NCBI RefSeq assembly: GCF_024166365.1 | Contig: NC_064821.1 | Coordinates: forward strand, 48,511,093 to 48,575,092 | Reading direction: 5' to 3' | DNA from: Elephas maximus indicus | Taxonomy: Eukaryota; Chordata; Mammalia; Proboscidea; Elephantidae | DNA: 64,000 nt | In this document: positions 51,312-62,600 of the stretch, one piece after another | Numbering within the stretch: position 1 is the first letter of the stretch | Layout of the letters: each line of letters starts with the position of its first letter | Translations under genes and position numbers: made by a program | The notes under the pieces: model-generated | What the model saw: the letters and a program-made list of their open reading frames with translations, nothing else | Database searches by the model: none | Told to the model about the DNA's origin: nothing

Positions 51312-51712
51312 GTTGTTGTTGTTAGATGCTGTAGAGTCAGTTCCGACTCATAGTGACCCTATGTATGACAGAATGGAACTGTCCAGTCCTGCGTCATCCG
51401 CACAATCGTTATTATCCTTGAGTCCATTGTTGCAGTCACTGTATCAATCTATCTCGTTGAGGGTCTTCCTCTTTTTCGCTGACCCTCAACTTTGCCAAGC
51501 ATGATGTCCTTCTGCAGAGACTGATCCTTCCTGATGACGTGTCCAAAGTATGTGAGACGAAGTTTTGCCGTCTTTGCTTCTAAGGAGCGTCCTGGCTATA
51601 CTTCTTCCAAGACAGATTTGTTTGTTCTTCTGGCAGTCCGTGGTATATTTGATATTCCTCGCCAACACCATAGTTCAACAGTGTCAATTCTTTGTCAGTC
51701 TTCCTCATTAGA
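51312..51712 (-). mobile_element. RTE LINE 3' fragment
   Basis: GTTGTTGTTGTTAGATGCTG on the plus strand at the tail, ending in the region TTCTTTGTCAGTCTTCC, about 400 bp. Confidence 0.85.
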
Positions 51713-51869
51713 ATCTGAAAACTGGTTTTTCTGGATATGGTTATTCTGTGTGGTTTTAATCCTAGTATATATTTATTTATGTTCATATTTACTGCACTAA
51801 CACAAGTGCTAGAGTGGAGAAACAACAGCGTACAAAAACAGCCTTGTCTTAATAGGGCTTAGACTCTAG

Positions 51870-52530
51870 CTGGGGAAACAGAATTTAATCGAATAATCAC
51901 ATCAGTGTATTTGCAGCTATAAAAGTATTCTGAATTTGGTGGTGGGGAGTGGGAGTGGGCGGTCAGGGAAGGCCTCCCTGAAAAAGTGAGTTTGAGCTGA
52001 GATGGGTTTGAGCTGAGATGGGAAGGATGAATGGAACTTAACTAGGCAAGATGGGGATGGGGTAGTGGAGAGAGCCTTCCAGACAGAGGGAACAGTATGT
52101 GTAAAGGCCCTATGCTACAAGAGTATGGTGCTGTCAAAGAATTGCAAGGTCAGTGTGTCTGAAGAGCAGAGAGTAAAACAGAAGAGTAGTGGGAGAAAGA
52201 GGGTGGTGGGGTGGGCAGGGATCAGATTAGGTAGGGCCTTGTAGACTGTGTTAGGGACCTTGATATTTGTTCTAGGAGCAGAGGGAAGACATTAAGAGTC
52301 TGTGAGAATGGTCAGATTTGTGTTTTTAAAAGTTCATTCAGGCTGTGGGGAGGAAAACTGATTAGGAGACAGAACAACGCAGGGAGAACAGTAGAAGTCC
52401 ATTGCCGTAGACAGGTGAAACCCGGTGGTGATTTGGACCAGTATAATGGTAGAGATGAGAGAAGCATATGCATTTGAGAGAGATTTAGGATGTAAAACTG
52501 ACAAAACTTGGTGATTGACAGGATGGGTAT
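51870..52530 (-). repeat. Ancient mammalian interspersed repeat, family A copy 2
   Basis: Long stretch resembling 40830-41460 (AACAGTATGTGTAAAGGCCC; TAGGGCCTTGTAGACTGTGT; TCATTCAGGCTGTGGGGAGG). Contains a short direct duplication of GTTTGAGCTGAGATGGG near 51990-52022. 52530-53400 after it is unassigned. Confidence 0.4.
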
Positions 52531-53404
52531 TGAGAGTTTCTGTATTACTGTTGTAATAAGAGAATACAACATAAAAATTGTCTTTCTGAAAATGAATCGT
52601 GTTTGGAATTTTTTAAAAAATGGTTTTTTTAATATAGGAAATTTTAAACAGGATGTAAAATGTTGGATTAGCACCACAGAGCAAGTTAGCAAATCCCTGG
52701 GCTGTTCGGTGACCAGACAGTGGTACCAGGATTTCAGGCCACTGATGATCTTACGTCCACCTGGAATGTCCTGGAATTTTAAGTTTTCCCACAGACTCTA
52801 TTGCAGGGACTGCTAGTGTCTCCCCCCTCTCCACTCTCATATCCCTTGAATCAGTCCCTCTTGTAGAGTAATAGAATTCTGGGAAGGACCTGTGGTCACC
52901 CGAAATAAAGACTACATTTCCCCGTTGCCCTTTCAGTTGGTGTGGACATATGACAAAGTTCTGTCTAATGCAATGAATGCAAAAGTGCCACGTGGTAGCT
53001 TCCAGGAAGCTCGCTTTCTTCCTCGTCTCTTTCTCAATCCTGCCGCCTGGAATGTGTGTGCCACTAACTTGAACCATGAAATTGAGGCCAGGCAGAACAG
53101 AGCAACAAGATAGAAGGAGCTTGGATGCCTTACCCTTTGGAGTTCCATACCAGCCCTGGAATGCCTGCTTTGGACTTAATATGAAAATAATAATACTCTT
53201 CTAGCTTGTTTTCTGTCACTTGAGGCTGAACATAGTTTTCACTGTTATACCCATTAAACACATGCTCGAAAGTCTTACTAGGTCAGAAAACAGGAAGATA
53301 CTCTAACTGAAAGTCTCTGGTTGTGCAAAGTGGACAGTCTGTTCAGCCTCAGTACACGCTTCTGTAACGTGAATGAGCTCATGAACAGTTGGTGAATAGC
53401 GGAA

Positions 53405-53535
53405 TACTCTTGATACAAGGTCGTCAGTTCATATCCACCAAGCACTCCTTGGAAGCCCTGTGGGGCAGTTCTGCTTTGTCCTATAAGGTTGCTATGAGTC
53501 AAAACTGACTTGATGACAAGTTTTTTGTTTGTTTT
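53405..53535 (+). repeat. AfroSINE, 5'-truncated
   Basis: GGTCGTCAGTTCATATCCAC to GACTTGATGACAAGTTTTTT. Confidence 0.8.
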
Positions 53536-53817
53536 TTTTTTAAATCAATGTAACACAGAAGTTGTGTTTGTTCGTGTGCCATGCTTACCAGCCTGTTCAT
53601 ATAATAGTTTGACATGGTTGGGGCAAGCATTCTCTCAAACAGCAAGTCTTGGCAACATATGAAAACCTTAAAAAAAAAAGCTGAAAATCCTGCATACATG
53701 CTGTAGGGCTGGTTGAGAGGTTTCAAGAAGCACTTTGCTTTCCAGAATCTTAAGCCAACTGGTGGAGTTTCAAGGACGATTGAAGAAGATGCAAAGACAT
53801 TTATATATATTGGTGGT

Positions 53818-54155
53818 GGTGGTGGTTACTGTTGAGTCGGCTGCAACTCATGATGACTTTATGTACAGCAGAACAAAACGTTGCCCAGTCCTGCGCCATC
53901 TTCATGGTCATTGGTATGTTTGCACCCATCGTTGAGGCTGTTGTGACAATCCATCTCATTGAGGGTTTCTCTGGGTTTCAATGACCTCTACTGTACAAAA
54001 CGTGATGTTCTTTTCCAGCAGTTGGTCTTTCCTGATGACCAAGGGAGCCAAAGTCTCACATCCTCACTGCTAAGAAGCATTCTGGTTCTGTTTCATCTAA
54101 GACTGATTTGTTCTTTTGGCAGTCCACAGTATATTCAGTATTTGTATTTTTATAC
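53818..54155 (-). mobile_element. RTE LINE 3' fragment, diverged
   Basis: ACTGTTGAGTCGGCTGCAAC tail end, then CCCAGTCCTGCGCCATCTTC and CTTTTGGCAGTCCACAGTAT. More diverged than the other RTE copies. Confidence 0.75.
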
Positions 54156-54156
54156 A

Positions 54157-54328
54157 CAGTGAAACCTGTGAGAGCCAGAACTTGACAGAACTGCCTTGTT
54201 TTTCTGGGTCTCGAAGTTTTCTGCCTTTGACAAGGTGTTGTCTTACCACTTTTCTATCGCTCTCTACTAGTGGAAATTACTTGAGTTTTCCTTCTCTGGC
54301 AGGTTCTGAATTTTGCAGGTTTTTACTA
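54157..54328 (+). mobile_element. Pogo/Tigger-like MITE, copy 2
   Basis: Aligns in the opposite orientation with 21923-22110. Ends CAGTGAAACCTGTGAGAGCC and GCAGGTTTTTACTA, the latter followed by TA. It abuts the preceding RTE fragment, as copy 1 does. Confidence 0.6.
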
Positions 54329-54342
54329 TACATATCAACTCA

Positions 54343-55030
54343 ACAATACTAAACCTGTTGCCATGGAGCCGATTCCGACTCATAACACTTATAGGCCTGA
54401 GTAGAACTGCCTCATAGGGTTTCCAAGGCTGTAATATTTACAGAAGCAGACTGCCACATCCTTCGCCCACGGAGCGGCTGGTGGTTTGAACTGCTGACCT
54501 TTCAGTTAGCAGCCAAGTGCTTTAGTCACTGTGCCACCATGGTGCCTTTATATATATAGTGTGTATGTGTGAGTGTGTGTATGTATATGTATATATAAAC
54601 AAACAAACAAAAAACCCAAACCCGTTGCCGTCAAGTGGATTCTGACTTATAGTGACCCTGTAGGACAGAGTAGAACTGCCCCGTAGGGTTTCCAAGGAGC
54701 AGCTGGTGGATTCCAACTGCTGACCTTTCGGTTAGCGGCTGTAACTCACCATAGCCCTTTAACCGTGTGTGTGTGTATATGTTTATACATATGTATGTAT
54801 GTGTGTGTGGATATATATATGTATTTAACCAACCAGTTGCTGTGGAGTTGATTACAACTCATGGTGACCCCACATATGCAGAGTAGAACTGTCCTCTATA
54901 GGGTTTTCATGGCTGTGACCTTTCGGAAGCAGACTGCCTGGCCTTTCTTCCAAGATGTCTCTGGGTGGGTTTAAATTGCCAACCGTTTAGTTAGCAGCTG
55001 AGTGCTTGTTTGCACCACTCAGGGTACTGT
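54343..55030 (-). repeat. Three minus-strand AfroSINEs separated by TG/TA microsatellite
   Basis: Copies at 54343-54548, 54600-54767 and 54830-55028. Between them lie TATATA/TGTGTG tracts at 54549-54600 and 54768-54828, which may derive from SINE tails or a shared target. Confidence 0.85.
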
Positions 55031-55536
55031 AGATATATACATATATAATTTCATTATGATTACAGCCTAAATCAGATTTTAAGGTTTGATGAAACTGCTC
55101 TTTACTGGGAGTGACAGGCCTAAGGGCCCTAGTCTAGGACAGAACACGAACCCCTGTGCTGCTGGAACACTGGGTGGAGATGGCTGTGGAGGCTTACTGG
55201 GCAGCTGTTTTTATTAGGACTGCATCTTTTTGTTAGCGTTTAGATTACAAAGCTGCACAGGATCCAAGTGGTCTGGTATAGCCCTATTTTTCCCTTAAGT
55301 CCTGTTTTTACCAAGCAAACTGGCTGACTGTGAAGTTCTTTTGTATCACGTGTATTGTGTTATAGCAGCACGTGCCTCAGAGGGCACACATGAGGGTGAG
55401 TTTTCCAAGGTGGGTGTGTATGCGGGGTTGCTTGATTGGAGGGAGCAGCAGGAAGGGAGGGCACAGGGCTCTAGTTTCTTCCATTCCAAGTATAGATAAG
55501 GAAGGAGTAATTAACAGGTCCCAGAGTGAATTCAAG

Positions 55537-55944
55537 GTCCCTGGGTTACACAAAGGGTTTGCGTTTGACTACTAACCTAAGGGAGTCCTGAGTGGTGCTC
55601 GGCTACTAAGTGAAAGGTTGGTGGTTCGAACCTACCCAGCAGTTCTGTAGGAGAAAGACCTGGCAGTCTTCTTCCATAAAGATTACAGCCAAGAAAACCC
55701 TATGGTGTAGTTCTACTCTGTCACATGGAGTCACCGTTAGAATAAACTTCATGGCACCCAACAACAACTAACCTAAAGGTTGGTGGTTCAAACCCACCCA
55801 GTGGTTTCATGGGATAAAGACCTGGCAATCCGCTTCTGTAAAGATTGCAGCCTAGAAAACCCCGTGGAGCAGTTCTATTCTGTAACACATGGGGTTGCCA
55901 TGAGTCTGAATCAACTAGATGGTAAGGGGTTTGGTTTGATTTTT
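55537..55944 (+). repeat. AfroSINE inside an AfroSINE
   Basis: Outer copy: 55537-55578 (GGTCCCTGGGTTACACAAAG) and 55770-55944 (AACCTAAAGGTTGGTGGTTC to ATGGTAAGGGGTTTGG). Inner copy: 55579-55768, flanked by ACTAACCTAA on both sides. Confidence 0.85.
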
Positions 55945-56515
55945 GGAGTGGATCTGAATAGGCTCTTCTTTTGCACAGTCAGTGATCCTGGTCCCATGAA
56001 GCTGGGTGTGTGTGGGAAGAAGTTGGGGAGGGCTAGGCAGTCCACTTGGTTGACACAGGACCTCCCATGTCCGGTGCCCACATAGGGTGTCTCCCTGACC
56101 ACGCTGTGCCCTCTGAGGCCAGCACACCCCATCCAGGCATGCCACCTGGCCATCAAAATCCAACTTCACAGGTTGGGCAGAGGGAGAAAACGTGCACGAT
56201 CCAAATTACCTTTCTTGATCTAGGAGGCAGTTCTTAGAGCTCTGTCCACGATTCCATCAGGTGCCCCCAATGCAGGGAGGCTGCCAGTCACACTCTGACA
56301 TGCCTGGTGTGTGTAAACCTCAGAGACATTACAAGGTGCCTATGTTTTTTCTTACCAAGAACAGAGTTTGACCTCGCCTATCAGAGAGTGCATGTGCATG
56401 GGAGGGGTGTGGTACTGGGGAATCATGGATGAGAATCATGAAGGCAGGTGGGTCGGGAGGCTCCTCAGGGACCCAAGTAGCTCCTGTTGGTTACAGATTA
56501 TTCAGGGTAAGAAAA
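55945..56515. other. No feature recognised
   Basis: Intergenic sequence, moderately GC-rich, without clear repeat or coding signal. Confidence 0.4.
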
Positions 56516-56519
56516 AAAA

Positions 56520-56718
56520 AGTTTCCATTCAGTCAATTCTGACTCATGGCAACCCCACAGGGTCAGAGGAGAACTGTGCTCCATAGCGTTTTCAATGGCT
56601 AACTTTTCAGAAGCTGATCGCGAGGTCTTTTCTTCCAAGGAGGCTCTGGTGGACCCGAACTTCCAACCTTTTGGTTAACAGCCAAGCTCTTAACAGCTTG
56701 CACCACACAGGGACAACC
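56520..56718 (-). repeat. AfroSINE
   Basis: CATTCAGTCAATTCTGACTC to GCTTGCACCACACAGGGAC. Confidence 0.85.
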
Positions 56719-56919
56719 TACTCTAGATAGACAATTAATTGTCTTTGATCACAGAAAGACACCCAGAAGGCCAGAAACAATATCCAGCGGTGTGTAAAAG
56801 GCAGCTCGAATGGGCTCAGCAGAGACAATGGTTAAAATATCGGGGATTTTGTGAGCACATTGTTAAACACAGCCATTATTAAAAATTAAACTATGTGAAC
56901 ATCAATTAAATTGTGTTAA

Positions 56920-58830
56920 AAACAAAGGTAACCTAAATATACACGCTAAAACCATAAAAATCTTAGAGAAGAAAATGGGAAAATTTTCATGACCTTGGAT
57001 TTGACAAAGGATTCGTAGATACAACACCAAAACCATGACCAAAAAAAGAAAAAATAGATCCAATAAATTTGGATTTCATCAAAATGGAGAACTTTTATGC
57101 ATCAAAGAACATTATCAATAAAGTGAAAAGACAACAGAATGGGAGAAAGTATTTCTAAATCATATATCTGATAAGGGCCTAATATCCAGAATATATAAAG
57201 AACTCTTACAACTCAACAAAAAGACAGACCAATTTAAAAATGGGCAAAGGACCTGAATAGACATATTTCCAAAGAAGATGTACAAATGGCCAACAACCAC
57301 ATGAAAAGATGTTCAACATCATTTGTCATTGGGGAAATGCAAATCAAACCCATAATGAGATTCACACCCACTAGGATAGGATGGCTACTATTAAAAATAA
57401 ATAAAAATAAAAACCCAGAAACAAGTGTTGTCAAGGTTGTGGAGAAATGGGAAGGAATCCCTGTGCATTGCTGGTGGGAATGTAAAATGGCGCAGCCACT
57501 TTGAAAAACATTTTGGCTGCAGGCCCATAAAACAAAATGAGACTAAATGGGCACACCAGCCCAGAGGCAAGGAGGAGAAGACAGGAAGGGGGCAGGAAAG
57601 CTCGTAAAGGGAAACCCAAGGTCAGGAAGAGAAAAGTGTTCACATGTCGTCGGGTTGGCAACCAGTGTTACAAAACCATATGTATATTAGTTGTTTAATG
57701 AGGAACTTGTTTGCTCTGTAAACCTTCATCTAAAGTACAATAAATAAAGAAAAATAGTTTGGCTGCTTCTCAAAAAGTTAAACAGAATTACCATGTGTTG
57801 TTGTTAGGTGCCGTGGAGTCAATTCCAACTCATGGCAACCCCCTGCACAACAGAACGAAACACTGCCTGGTCCTGTGCCATCCTCACAGTCGTTGTTATG
57901 CTTGAGCTCATTGTTGCAGCCACTGTGTCAGTCCACCTCGTTGAGGGTCTTCCGCTTTTCCACTGACCCTGTACTCTGCCCAGCATCATGTCCTTCTCCA
58001 GAGACTGATCCCTCCTGACGATATGTCCAAAGTATGTAAGACGCAGTCTTACCATGTGAATTACCATATGATCGAGCAATTCCATTCCTAGGTATATATT
58101 CAAGAGACTTGAAAGCAGAGACTCAAACGGATACTTGTACACCAATGTTTACTGCAGCATTGTTCGTAATGGCCAAAAGGTGGAAACAACCCAAGTGTCC
58201 ATCAACAGATGAGTGAATAAGGAAAATGTAGTATATCCATACAGTGGAATATTGTTGTCATTGTTGAATTCGACTCATAGCCACCCCATGTGGCAGAGTA
58301 GAACTGCCCCATAGGGTTTTCTAGGCTGTGATCCTTATGAGAGCAGATTGCCAGGTCTTTCTCACACAGAGCCCTGGGTTGCTTGGAACGACTGACTTTT
58401 CGGTTAGCAGCCAAGCCATTGCACCACCAGGGCTCCTTCAATGGGATATTATGCAGCCATAAAAAGGACTGAAGTACTGATACATGTTACATGAACCTCA
58501 GTAACATCATGTTAGATAAAAGCAGTCAGACACGAAAGGTCTCACATCATATGGTTCCCTTTCTATGACATAACCAGAATAGGTAAATCCACAGAGACAG
58601 ATGCAGATTGGTGTCTGCCAGGGACTAGGGGGAGGAAGGAGCGGGGGAGCGCCTGCCTAACGGGTATGAGCTTCGTTTTGGGATGATGAAAATGTTCTGA
58701 AGCTAGATAGAACTGGTTGTTGCACAGCATTGTCAGTATACTCAGTGCCACTGAACTGTTCACTTTAAAATGGTTGATTTTCTCTTACTCATATTTCACC
58801 TCAATAAAAAGAAATACAAAGGTGGTAAAT
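56920..58830 (+). repeat. L1 3' half carrying three later insertions
   Basis: L1 ORF2 end and 3' end in blocks 56920-57525, 57759-57795, 58058-58249 and 58438-58830 (CATCAAAATGGAGAACTTTT, GTCATTGGGGAAATGCAAAT, GGTGGAAACAACCCAAGTGT, GCCACTGAACTGTTCACTTT). Inserts: an L1-type 3' end at 57526-57758, an RTE at 57796-58055 and an AfroSINE at 58250-58437. Confidence 0.85.
57796..58055 (-). mobile_element. RTE LINE 3' fragment inside an L1
   Basis: About 260 bp, tail TGTTGTTGTTAGGTGCCG on the plus strand. Flanked by GAATTACCATGTG and GAATTACCATATG. Confidence 0.85.
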
Positions 58831-59189
58831 ACGGAAGTGCTCTACAATAGTGTACTACTGTGCATCTCTTTCTAACTTTGTTCAGTGACCTCTCATTAGT
58901 AATGTTAAAGGAGAATTAAAAAAAAGAAAAAGATACAAATCATGGCTCTGGTACAAAATAAAAAACACGTATTAAATATTTTTTTCTTTTTTTTTAACTC
59001 ATTAACGAGGGAGCCAGGTAGATGTTCTAACTGATTCAAAAGAGTTTCCAAGGAACAACCACATTTCTAGATCAGCAATGTTGAAATGATTCCCTAAAGA
59101 ATGCAAAACTGGGGGAAGGAAGTCCACGGAAACTTCCCAACAGTACTTATTTGCACGTCTATAGACAAAAATTATTTTGTACCAGCATC

Positions 59190-59345
59190 AAAAAACCCCT
59201 TGCTGTCGAGCTGATTCCGCCTCATAGTGACCCTACGGAACAGGGGAGAACTGCCACGTAGGGTTTTCAAAGAGCGGCTGGTGGATTCCAACTGCTGACC
59301 TTTTGGTTAGCAGCAAAACACTTAACCACTGCGCCAGCAGAGTTC
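59190..59345 (-). repeat. AfroSINE with clear target-site duplication
   Basis: Short type, CCCCTTGCTGTCGAGCTGAT to AACCACTGCGCCAGCAGAG; TACCAGCATCA occurs on both sides. Confidence 0.85.
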
Positions 59346-59524
59346 TATACCAGCATCAGTTATTTACAATTTAGAGAATTGTAAAAAAGGCGATCAAAGA
59401 GCAGAGCCCTGGTAGAATCAGAATCAGATAACCAGGAAGGGTGTGCTCCAAGCAATGTGTAGTCTTCCATTGAAGCAGTTTTTCCCTGCAGCAGTTTTAA
59501 ATCAGCTGCTGTGGGAGTAAGAAG

Positions 59525-59716
59525 CCCAGGTAGCCCAAGGTGTTTGCTGTCAGCTGCTAACCTAACGATTGGCAGTTTGCACCCACCCAGCGGAGCTGTA
59601 GAAGAAAAGCCTGGCGATCTGCTTCTGTAACAATTACAGCCAAGAAAACCCCTATGGAGCAGTTGTACTCTGTCACACGGGGTCACCATGAGTCAGAGCT
59701 GATTCCACGAAAGCTA
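59525..59716 (+). repeat. AfroSINE with clear target-site duplication
   Basis: CCCAGGTAGCCCAAGGTGTT to GCTGATTCCACGAAAGC; flanked by CTGTGGGAGTA on both sides. 59717-60000 after it is unassigned. Confidence 0.8.
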
Positions 59717-60004
59717 ACAGCTGTGGGAGTATCACAGAAATCAGCGCAGGCTATAAATCAGCGCCACTCCCCACCCTTCCCTGTTGTTGAACATGCACCA
59801 ACACACCATGGAATCTTGACCTTTCCCACCTGGGTTCTTGAGGAATGATATGGGAGCCAGCAGCCCTACAGGGGCTGCCTAACGTACAGGTTCCCTCAAG
59901 ACCAAAGGAAGTCAGAAAAGCAGCGCTTTATCTCCAAGGGGGCTGGTGAAAAAGAGGTCTCCGCCAGCCAAGTGAGCATCAGCCCACAGCCTTGAAGCTT
60001 CCTC

Positions 60005-60130
60005 CAGGCCTGACTGGTCTGTGAACTGGCAGCATGCACACCACCTGGAGGTGTTAGAGATGCAGAACTTATTGGAATCTGCATTTTAACCAGACCCTCA
60101 GGCAATTCGGGCTCACAGTAATGTTCGAGA
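60005..60130. repeat. MER5-like relic
   Basis: CACCACCTGGAGGTGTTAGA and GGAATCTGCATTTTAACCAG, then TAATGTTCGAGAAGC at the end. 60130-60780 after it shows no feature I recognise. Confidence 0.5.
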
Positions 60131-60782
60131 AGCCTGCCGTTTTTTGTGAATACAGCCTTTCCTCCTTGAACCCCTTAGCCCTCAGGCTCCTATGTCTGCA
60201 CCCAGCCAGAGCAGACTTATGCCCTGGGCGACTTACCTCCTGGCGGTTTGCAGAGTGCCAGGACTTTCCTTGGTGCTCAGCTGGGTGCAGGCTGGCAAAC
60301 CTCAGAGGGCAGTCAGCTCTGTCCTCCATTCTCACCATCTGATTTTCCTCCTGGAATGGTGGGTGATGGGTGGCAGAGGAACGGAAAGAGGCTCCCTCCC
60401 CTAGAGCCAAGACAATGCTGGCAGCTGAAGAGTTTCCCTATTGACATCTGAGAAACTCTTCCTGGTGCAATGGGGCAAGTCCCTGGCTCCGCTGTCTACC
60501 AGGGAAAAGAGCTACAGAAAGTCTCAGAGGGAAGGTCTGCTCCCAGCTCTGGCACAATACTCATGAGAAATTCCAGAATTGCTGTGCAAACAGGGGCCAC
60601 CTCAACAAGAATAAGTCTAAAGTTCTTGCCTTCTAAAGACAAGTGAACTGTTGAGGCTGGCCCTGGGTCTCTGGAAGCAAAGAGGTGGAATGAAGTGTGT
60701 GGAACAGGTCAGAAGGAGAATTTTCAATGCCCTTAGATAACACCAGAAAGGCTAAAAGCCATAATGATAGCAAAAGTTTGTT

Positions 60783-61110
60783 CTTGTGGTTAGTTGCCAT
60801 AGAGTTGGCCCCCAAATCATGGCAACCCCATGCACAACAGAACAAAACACTGCCCAGTCTTGCACCATCCCCAAGATCAGTTGTGGACCAGACCGTTGTG
60901 ATCGCTGTGGTTTTTGCTGGCTGATTTTCAGGAGATTGCCAAGCCTTTCTTCCTAGTCCATCTCAGTCTGGAAACTCTGCGGAAACCTGGTCAGCATCAC
61001 AGCAACATGCAAGCCTCCACTGACAGACGAGCGGTGGCTATGCCTGAGGTGCATTGTCTGGGAATGGAACATGGGTCCCGCATGGAAGGTGAGAATTCTA
61101 CCACCCATGT
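60783..61110 (-). repeat. tRNA-Gly-headed, RTE-tailed SINE
   Basis: On the minus strand: GGTAGAATTCTCACCTTCCA (A-box side), CATGTTCCATTCCC (B box, mutated), a middle with CACCGCTCGTCTGTCAGTGG, then GGGGATGGTGCAAGACTGGG and an end close to the RTE 3' terminus. About 325 bp, nearly complete. Confidence 0.65.
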
Positions 61111-61548
61111 CCATGGTGAAGGTGTAGAGAGATCCCATTTCTTTGGGTCAGTTATCAAGATAAGCACTGGATCTCATTTCAGTCTCATTATTATCTCCAT
61201 TTTAAATGAAACTGAGGCGAAGAGAGGATAAAATAATTTTCCCAGAGTCATACAATGATGAGATGGTAGAGAGTGGCCAGAGCCTAGTTTGCCTCCTTCT
61301 AGAAGCACATGATTCAAGAGGCTGATGGTTGGGACCCACCTGCTTCTCCTGATACTGTCCCAGAGACTCAAAACCTTCCACGTAGCTTGTCTACCTGAAC
61401 AGGACTTGATGAAGACATGACTGTTTCCATCAACACCACTTTACTATTCCCAGGAGATGCTAGCCCATGAAGGTAAAAATGGCAAATAACTTTGTCGTTC
61501 ACTCCAGGAACTTCCAGCAAAGACTTTGGGGGTGTTGTGGAGGACCTG

Positions 61549-61711
61549 GAAGCCCTGGTGGTGCAGTGGTTAAGAGCCCAGCTGCTAACGAAAAGGTCAG
61601 CAGTTAGAATTCACCAGGCACTCTTTGGAAACCCTATGGGGCAGTTCTACTTGTCCTATAGAGTTGCTATGAGTCGGAGTCAACGTGATGGCAGTAGGTT
61701 TGGTTTAGTTG
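61549..61711 (+). repeat. AfroSINE
   Basis: GGAAGCCCTGGTGGTGCAGT to GGCAGTAGGTTTGGTTTAG, short type. 61170-61290 before it is MIR-like on the minus strand. Confidence 0.85.
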
Positions 61712-61938
61712 TATGGTGGACCTGGGAGGCTGGTGGGCAGTCAAGAAAGAGGTGATAAAGGGTCTTTGAGGGAATGGAAAACAAAGAGCTGCAGGGAAGC
61801 TAATGAGGAATAGAGGGTCTTGTGGAGGTTTCTTAGCTTGGGTGGGAGAAGCTTCTTCCGTTTTCTCACAGATAAGCATGACACATTTCATATAGATATG
61901 GAGAGAAATACAAGAAACAATAGTTAAAGAACTCCAAA

Positions 61939-62139
61939 GGAGCCCTGGTGGCACCATGGTTAAGTGTTTGGTTGCTAACCAAAAGCTTGGTGGTTTGACC
62001 CCACCCAGCAGGTCTACAGGAGAAAGACCTGGCAATCTGCTCCTGTAAAGATTATAGCCAAGAAAGTCCTATGGGGGCAGTTCTCCTCTGTAATATGGCA
62101 TCACTATGAGTTGGAATAGACTCAACAGCACACAACAGC
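61939..62139 (+). repeat. AfroSINE with clear target-site duplication
   Basis: GGAGCCCTGGTGGCACCATG to GACTCAACAGCACACAACAG; AAGAACTCCAAAG on both sides. Confidence 0.9.
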
Positions 62140-62216
62140 CAAGAACTCCAAAGTGGTCACCACAAAAAAATCAGGACAAGACATTGCTATTTCAGTATCA
62201 TTTAAGAATTGTGCAT

Positions 62217-62470
62217 GGAGTCCCTGGGTAGTGCAAACAACAAATGCACTTGGCTGCTAACTGAAAGGTTGGAGGTGCAAGTCCACCCGGAGGCGCCTTG
62301 GAAGTAAAGGCCTGGTGATCTACTTCTGAAAAATCAGCCATTGAAAACCCCATGGAGCACAGTTCTACCTGATACGCTTGGGATCGCCGTGTGTCGGACC
62401 CAACCACCAGGCTCCCAGGACCCGCAGCATTTCATTCTGTCCAGGGCTGACTCGACGGCAGCTAAAGACA
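62217..62470 (+). repeat. AfroSINE with an internal extra segment
   Basis: GGAGTCCCTGGGTAGTGCAA to GACTCGACGGCAGCTAAAG. Between the usual GGATCGCCGTGTGTCGGA and the tail it carries about 45 bp with GCATTTCATTCTGTCC, which looks like an RTE-type tail segment. Confidence 0.8.
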
Positions 62471-62478
62471 GCAACAAT

Positions 62479-62600
62479 GACATTGAGTATCTTTTCATGT
62501 GGTTATTGACAATTTGTGTATCTTCTCTGGAGAAATGTCTATCCAAGCCCTTTGCCCATTTTTCAGTTGGGTTGCTTGTCCTTTTGTTGTTGTCAGTGTG
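62479..62600 (-). repeat. L1 ORF2 fragment
   Basis: ATCTTTTCATGTGGTTATTG, then CCCATTTTTCAGTTGGGTTG, an L1 ORF2 piece on the minus strand. 62600-63608 after it shows no clear feature. Confidence 0.7.
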
